17,966 nucleotides of DNA from contig VFKK01000057.1 of assembly GCA_009885605.1 (NCBI GenBank), forward strand, positions 1 to 17,966, read 5' to 3'. The stretch is from Cyclobacteriaceae bacterium. Lineage in GTDB: Bacteria; Bacteroidota; Bacteroidia; Cytophagales; Cyclobacteriaceae. The position numbers and the translations under genes were made by a program. Below are positions 14,531-17,966 of this stretch, in pieces (within the stretch, counting starts at the first letter, position 1; the number at the start of each line of letters is the position of its first letter). The notes under the pieces are model-generated. The model did no database searches and was not told the origin of the DNA. It saw nothing but the letters and a program-made list of their open reading frames with translations.

Positions 14531-15103
14531 ATGAAAAAACACAATTTTATCTGGATCATCGCTGTAGCTGTAATGACCATAGTATCATGTAGTTCCAAGC
14601 CCACAGATTCCACGGAGGTGGTTGCCACAGGGGAAGCTGAAGAAACTGCTGTAGATTCTGAAGAAAGGCCAAGTCCATTGGAAGTAAAGGATGGAGAATT
14701 TGCAGGCAAAAAAATCAATGTTCACTATGGATCACCTGCTGTGAAGGGCAGAGTTTTGTGGGGTGACCTTGTTCCTTACAATGTTGTGTGGAGAACTGGT
14801 GCAAATGAAGCAAGCTATGTTGAGATTGCTCAGGATGTGACTGTTGAAGGCAAAGCTTTGCCAGCAGGAAAATATTCAATCTTCACGATTCCTAAAGAAA
14901 CGGGTCCGTGGACAATCATCTTCAATTCGGAGTGGAACCTGGAGCATGGCCATTTTCAGTACGATGAAAAGTTCGACGTTTTGAGAGTAGAATCAACCCC
15001 AACTTGGGAAGCAACAGCTCAAGAAAGATTGTCAATCGATATTGAATCTCCCGGAATTGTAATTCGCTGGGAAAAATTAAAACTTCCGATTACAATTCAA
15101 TAA
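14531..15103 (+). CDS. DUF2911 domain lipoprotein
   Basis: A 190-aa lipoprotein of a Bacteroidota family of unknown function. MKKHNFIWIIAVAVMTIVSC is a type II signal peptide with lipobox IVSC, so Cys20 should be lipidated. A flexible acidic linker (about 21-47, rich in Thr, Glu, Ala) precedes the DUF2911 domain at about 50-190. The domain hallmarks are HYGSPAVKGRVLWGDLVPYNVVWRTGANEA, then EGKALPAGKYSIFTIPKETGPWTIIFN, and the C-terminal SPGIVIRWEKLKLPITI. A beta-sandwich fold is expected from the repeated strands. It is a single gene with a promoter-like TTTTG…TATTTCG pair (14481-14512) before it and a very strong terminator after it. The sorting signal after Cys does not decide inner or outer membrane. 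Confidence 0.93.
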   Translation: MKKHNFIWIIAVAVMTIVSCSSKPTDSTEVVATGEAEETAVDSEERPSPLEVKDGEFAGKKINVHYGSPAVKGRVLWGDLVPYNVVWRTGANEASYVEIAQDVTVEGKALPAGKYSIFTIPKETGPWTIIFNSEWNLEHGHFQYDEKFDVLRVESTPTWEATAQERLSIDIESPGIVIRWEKLKLPITIQ

Positions 15104-15116
15104 TATTCTGATTCCC

Positions 15117-15156
15117 AAAAGCCCTCGATTTATTAAATCGAGGGCTTTTGTTTTTT
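15117..15156 (+). terminator. Strong intrinsic terminator after the DUF2911 gene
   Basis: AAAAGCCCTCGATTT (15117-15131) and AAATCGAGGGCTTTT (15135-15149) form a perfect 15-bp stem around a 3-nt ATT loop, followed by GTTTTTT. The A-run on the left foot means the element could also stop leftward transcription. Confidence 0.93.
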
Positions 15157-15238
15157 AAAGGAATACAAAAGACAAGATTTGAGTGTAGGAAGATTCAGAG
15201 ATTCGGGTAATTTCGCTTTGTCACTTTATTTCCAATAA

Positions 15239-17656
15239 ATGAAATACTTCAGTTTTTTCTTTGTCCTTGCCTTAACGATAACTCTTGCAGTCGCTGTATC
15301 AATACCTCTGGGATCCATTCCTCCATTAGCGCCGTTATTAGATCCAAATCATGGCTTTTGGCAAAACTCAATCAGCGAAGATGCTATGGCCGAAGAGGAG
15401 CTTGTTTTGGACAATCTCTCTGCTCCGGTTTCCGTGGTGTATGATCAAAATCTGATACCTCATATTTTCGCTGAAAACGATGCCGACTTATATAGGGCGC
15501 AGGGATATGTGACAGCACAGCACAGACTTTGGCAGATGGATTTTCAGACCTTGGCAGCTTCCGGAAGAATCTCCGAAATTGTTGGGTCTGTAGCTTTGGA
15601 TCTGGACCGGATCACCAGGAGAAAAGGTCTCGCATTTGGTGCTGAGCTAGGCTTAAAACATTTGCAGGAAAACGATCCTGAGACATTGGCATTGGTGGAA
15701 GCCTACGCTGATGGTGTGAATCAATACATCAACCAATTGGACGCTGCAAGGCTTCCTGTAGAATATAAAATACTGAATTACAGGCCAGAAGCATGGTCAG
15801 CTTACAAATCTCTTCTTTTGCTCAAATACATGTCTGACATGTTGGTAGGCGACAGAGATTTGGAATATTCTAACCTGAGGAAAATTCTGGGGCAGGAAAT
15901 GCTGGATAAGCTATTTCCGGAATTCCCAGCGAAAGTAGATCCGGTTATTGAAGTTGGAAAGGTTTGGGATTTTCAGCCAATTCCGGTCATTAAACCTGAC
16001 AGCGTCGATTATCCAACTGATAAACTGGTAATTGATCCTTTGCCACAACCGGCTGAAGGTGCCGGTTCAAATAACTGGGCCGTTGCTGGAAGTAAGACCA
16101 AAAACGGTAATCCTATTTTGGCTAATGATCCTCATTTAGGCTTGAATCTGCCATCGCTTTGGTATTCGATGCAGCTTACCACACCCGAACATTCCGTGAA
16201 AGGAGCCACTCTTCCAGGAGCGCTGGGTATTATCTCAGGATTTAACCAAAACATTGCCTGGGGAGTAACAAATGCCACAAAAGACACAAGAGATTGGTAT
16301 AAAATCACTTTTCAGGATGATTCCCGAAAAGCCTACAAATACGGAAACGAATGGAAGAAAAGCACATTCAGAATCGAGGAGATCAAAGTAAAGGGTGAGG
16401 ATATCTTTTTAGACACTGTTGTATACACGCATTATGGTCCTGTGGTTTACGACAGGACTTTCGGGGCTAACCGACAAGACATAAATTTTGCCTTGAAATG
16501 GACCGTTCATATGGGTTCAAATGAGCAAAAAACATTTATGCAACTGAATAAGGCTGAGAATCATGCCGATTACAATGAGGCTCTTAATTACTACGTGGCT
16601 CCGGCCCAGAATTTTGTGTTTGCTTCCAAATCCGGAGATGTAGCGATGAGGATTCAGGGTAAATTCCCTTTGAAATGGAAAGGTCAAGGCAAATATTTCA
16701 TGGATGGGTCTGATCCCAGGATGGAATGGCAAGGATTTGTCCCAAATGAGCACAATGCAAGCACCTTGAATCCAGTAAGAGGATTTGTTTCTTCTGCCAA
16801 TCAGCATCCTACTGATTCAACTTATCCGTATTACGTCTTTGATAACAGCTATGAACATTATCGAAACAGGAGGCTCAACGGGAAACTTACGGAGATGACC
16901 GGGATTACTGTAGATGACATGAAAGGTCTTCAGTTTGATGATTATTACACTCTGGCTTCAGAGGCACTTCCTGTATTGATAAAACTTTTAGGAGATAGTA
17001 CCATCACCGACTCTAAAGCAAAGCAATATCTGGAGGAATTGACTTCTTGGGATTTTTATGCCGATCCAAATCAAAAAGCACCCACTTTATTCTTTATCTG
17101 GTGGAATGAAACCCATCAGAACATTTGGAAATCCTGGAAAGAATTTGGTGCACCGGTAGTGACTCCAAATAATTACAGGACAATAGAATTGTTGGTTTCT
17201 GAGCCTAATGGAGCTATTTTCGATTTGAAATCTACTGCAATCACCGAAACGGCAAACGATCAAGTCAGATCTGGTTTTAACCAAATGGTGGAAAAAATGA
17301 AAGCCTGGGAGGAAGGAGAAGGGGATTACTCATGGGCAAATTATAAAAGGACAACGATTCAGCATCTTGTGCCTCAGTTCAGCTCTTTCTCTGTAAAAAA
17401 TGTGTACACCGGAGGTGGTTCAGGGATTCTCAATGCCACGAGCGGAAGAAATGGAGCAAGCTGGAGAATGGTAGTGGAACTGGGTGACGAAATGAGTGCT
17501 TTCGGTATCTATCCAGGTGGCCAATCCGGAAACCCGGGCAGCAAATACTACGATAATTTTATTCCAATCTGGGCGAATGGAGATTACTTAAATTTTAATT
17601 TGAGAACCCAGGATCAAACAGAGGGAGTATTATTCAAAACCACTTTAAAAGACTGA
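15239..17656 (+). CDS. Penicillin acylase (S45) family protein
   Basis: An 805-aa exported amidase of the N-terminal nucleophile hydrolase superfamily. Relatives cleave the acyl group from penicillins, acyl-homoserine lactones or other N-acyl compounds; the natural substrate here is unknown. The N-terminus MKYFSFFFVLALTITLAVAVS is a signal peptide or anchor. The alpha chain region (about 55-240) has VSVVYDQNLIPHIFAENDADLYRAQGYVTAQHRLWQMDFQTL. A linker (about 241-276) ends at GAG, and the beta chain starts at Ser277 in GAGSNNWAVAGSKT, the self-cleavage site and catalytic Ser. Further marks are ILANDPHLGLNLPSLWY, GVTNATKDTRDWY, the C-terminal GASWRMVVELGD and YPGGQSGNPGSKYYDNFIPIWANGDY. A weak TAATTTCG box precedes the start. 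The next gene begins 2 nt after the stop, so the two form an operon. Confidence 0.95.
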   Translation: MKYFSFFFVLALTITLAVAVSIPLGSIPPLAPLLDPNHGFWQNSISEDAMAEEELVLDNLSAPVSVVYDQNLIPHIFAENDADLYRAQGYVTAQHRLWQMDFQTLAASGRISEIVGSVALDLDRITRRKGLAFGAELGLKHLQENDPETLALVEAYADGVNQYINQLDAARLPVEYKILNYRPEAWSAYKSLLLLKYMSDMLVGDRDLEYSNLRKILGQEMLDKLFPEFPAKVDPVIEVGKVWDFQPIPVIKPDSVDYPTDKLVIDPLPQPAEGAGSNNWAVAGSKTKNGNPILANDPHLGLNLPSLWYSMQLTTPEHSVKGATLPGALGIISGFNQNIAWGVTNATKDTRDWYKITFQDDSRKAYKYGNEWKKSTFRIEEIKVKGEDIFLDTVVYTHYGPVVYDRTFGANRQDINFALKWTVHMGSNEQKTFMQLNKAENHADYNEALNYYVAPAQNFVFASKSGDVAMRIQGKFPLKWKGQGKYFMDGSDPRMEWQGFVPNEHNASTLNPVRGFVSSANQHPTDSTYPYYVFDNSYEHYRNRRLNGKLTEMTGITVDDMKGLQFDDYYTLASEALPVLIKLLGDSTITDSKAKQYLEELTSWDFYADPNQKAPTLFFIWWNETHQNIWKSWKEFGAPVVTPNNYRTIELLVSEPNGAIFDLKSTAITETANDQVRSGFNQMVEKMKAWEEGEGDYSWANYKRTTIQHLVPQFSSFSVKNVYTGGGSGILNATSGRNGASWRMVVELGDEMSAFGIYPGGQSGNPGSKYYDNFIPIWANGDYLNFNLRTQDQTEGVLFKTTLKD

Positions 17657-17658
17657 TT

Positions 17659-17966
17659 ATGAGATTTATATTATTGGTAGTGTTGACCATATTATTGGTT
17701 GTTTTTTTGAATCCCCTTTTGCCTTTTTGGGCAATCATGATCTTAATTGGAGCATTGGCTGGTTTAATTGGTCTGAAGGGAGCGGAATCTTTTCTTGCAG
17801 GAGGTCTCGGAATGGGTCTGGCTTGGTTGGGGCAAAGCTTGTATATAAGTGTAGGAACAGGAAGCCCCCTTCCCAATCGCATGGGGGAATTGATGGGTCT
17901 TGGAACAGGAATGACTCTTGTGGGAATTACCGCAGTATTTGGGTTTCTTTTGGGGGGATTTAGCGC
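17659..17966 (+). CDS. Glycine-rich integral membrane protein, N-terminal part (runs off right edge)
   Basis: A frame open to the window edge: 102 codons starting at the ATG at 17659, 2 nt after the penicillin acylase stop. It reads MRFILLVVLTILLVVFLNPLLPFWAIMILIGALAGLIG, then KGAESFLAGGLGMGLAWLGQ, SLYISVGTGSPLPNRMGELM and GLGTGMTLVGITAVFGFLLGGFSA. Hydrophobic segments lie at about 3-18, 22-41, 45-57 and 80-100, so it is an inner-membrane protein with at least three spans. It has no recognised family motif; the small length visible and the Gly-rich helices resemble small uncharacterised membrane proteins. Cotranscription with the acylase suggests a linked role, for example export or anchoring, but that is inference. 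Confidence 0.8.
   Translation, partial: MRFILLVVLTILLVVFLNPLLPFWAIMILIGALAGLIGLKGAESFLAGGLGMGLAWLGQSLYISVGTGSPLPNRMGELMGLGTGMTLVGITAVFGFLLGGFS

Noticed and set aside
1..17966. Search for mobile elements, tRNA/rRNA genes, CRISPR arrays, toxin-antitoxin or defence systems
   Set aside because: No transposase, integrase, regularly spaced repeats, tRNA cloverleaf or paired small toxin/antitoxin genes were seen by reading both strands.

Overview
This window reads as a chromosomal segment of a Bacteroidota bacterium, most likely of the order Cytophagales (Cyclobacteriaceae/Algoriphagus-like). The reasons are the low GC content, several promoter candidates of the Bacteroidota type (TTTG about 20 nt before TAnnTTTG), few Shine-Dalgarno sites, and the gene families present: a DUF2911 lipoprotein, a large secreted S9 peptidase, a membrane-anchored endonuclease/exonuclease/phosphatase protein and the SUF gene order. 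The order assignment is inference. No rRNA, tRNA, insertion sequence, integrase, prophage or CRISPR array was seen.

Left part (1-7873, all minus strand): the N-terminal 306 codons of citrate synthase (gltA), then an iron-sulfur cluster assembly operon that transcribes leftward as sufB-sufC-sufD-sufS-sufE, a DUF59/MIP18 SUF-associated gene, and a bacilliredoxin gene, ending at a strong intrinsic terminator. SufBCD form the scaffold/ATPase complex. SufS and SufE supply sulfur from cysteine. The DUF59 protein is a probable maturation or targeting factor, and the bacilliredoxin probably reduces mixed disulfides on cysteine proteins. Spacing tightens along the operon: 46, 21 and 4 nt gaps, then 4- and 8-nt overlaps, then a 25-nt gap. 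An Lrp/AsnC-type regulator lies just upstream with its own terminator. Two AT-rich palindromes sit between that terminator and sufB, and one covers a candidate sufB promoter. The start of sufS contains an unusually long inverted repeat.

Middle part (7874-12060, plus strand): an intergenic region with several promoter-like boxes and an orphan intrinsic terminator (a possible small RNA), a 170-aa exported protein with a TonB-C-like C-terminal half, about 440 bp that may hold decayed coding sequence, and a 937-aa exported S9 family serine peptidase.

Right part (12061-17966): a bidirectional terminator, thymidylate synthase (thyA, minus), a membrane-anchored endonuclease/exonuclease/phosphatase protein (minus), then on the plus strand a DUF2911 lipoprotein with a perfect 15-bp terminator stem, a penicillin acylase (S45) family protein, and the beginning of a glycine-rich membrane protein 2 nt downstream that runs off the window.

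Most of the window is well-known housekeeping or envelope genes. I see no clear new multi-gene system. The points most worth checking are the sufS hairpin, the Lrp-SUF palindromes, the orphan terminator/small RNA candidate at about 8022-8165, and the possible gene remnant before the S9 peptidase.
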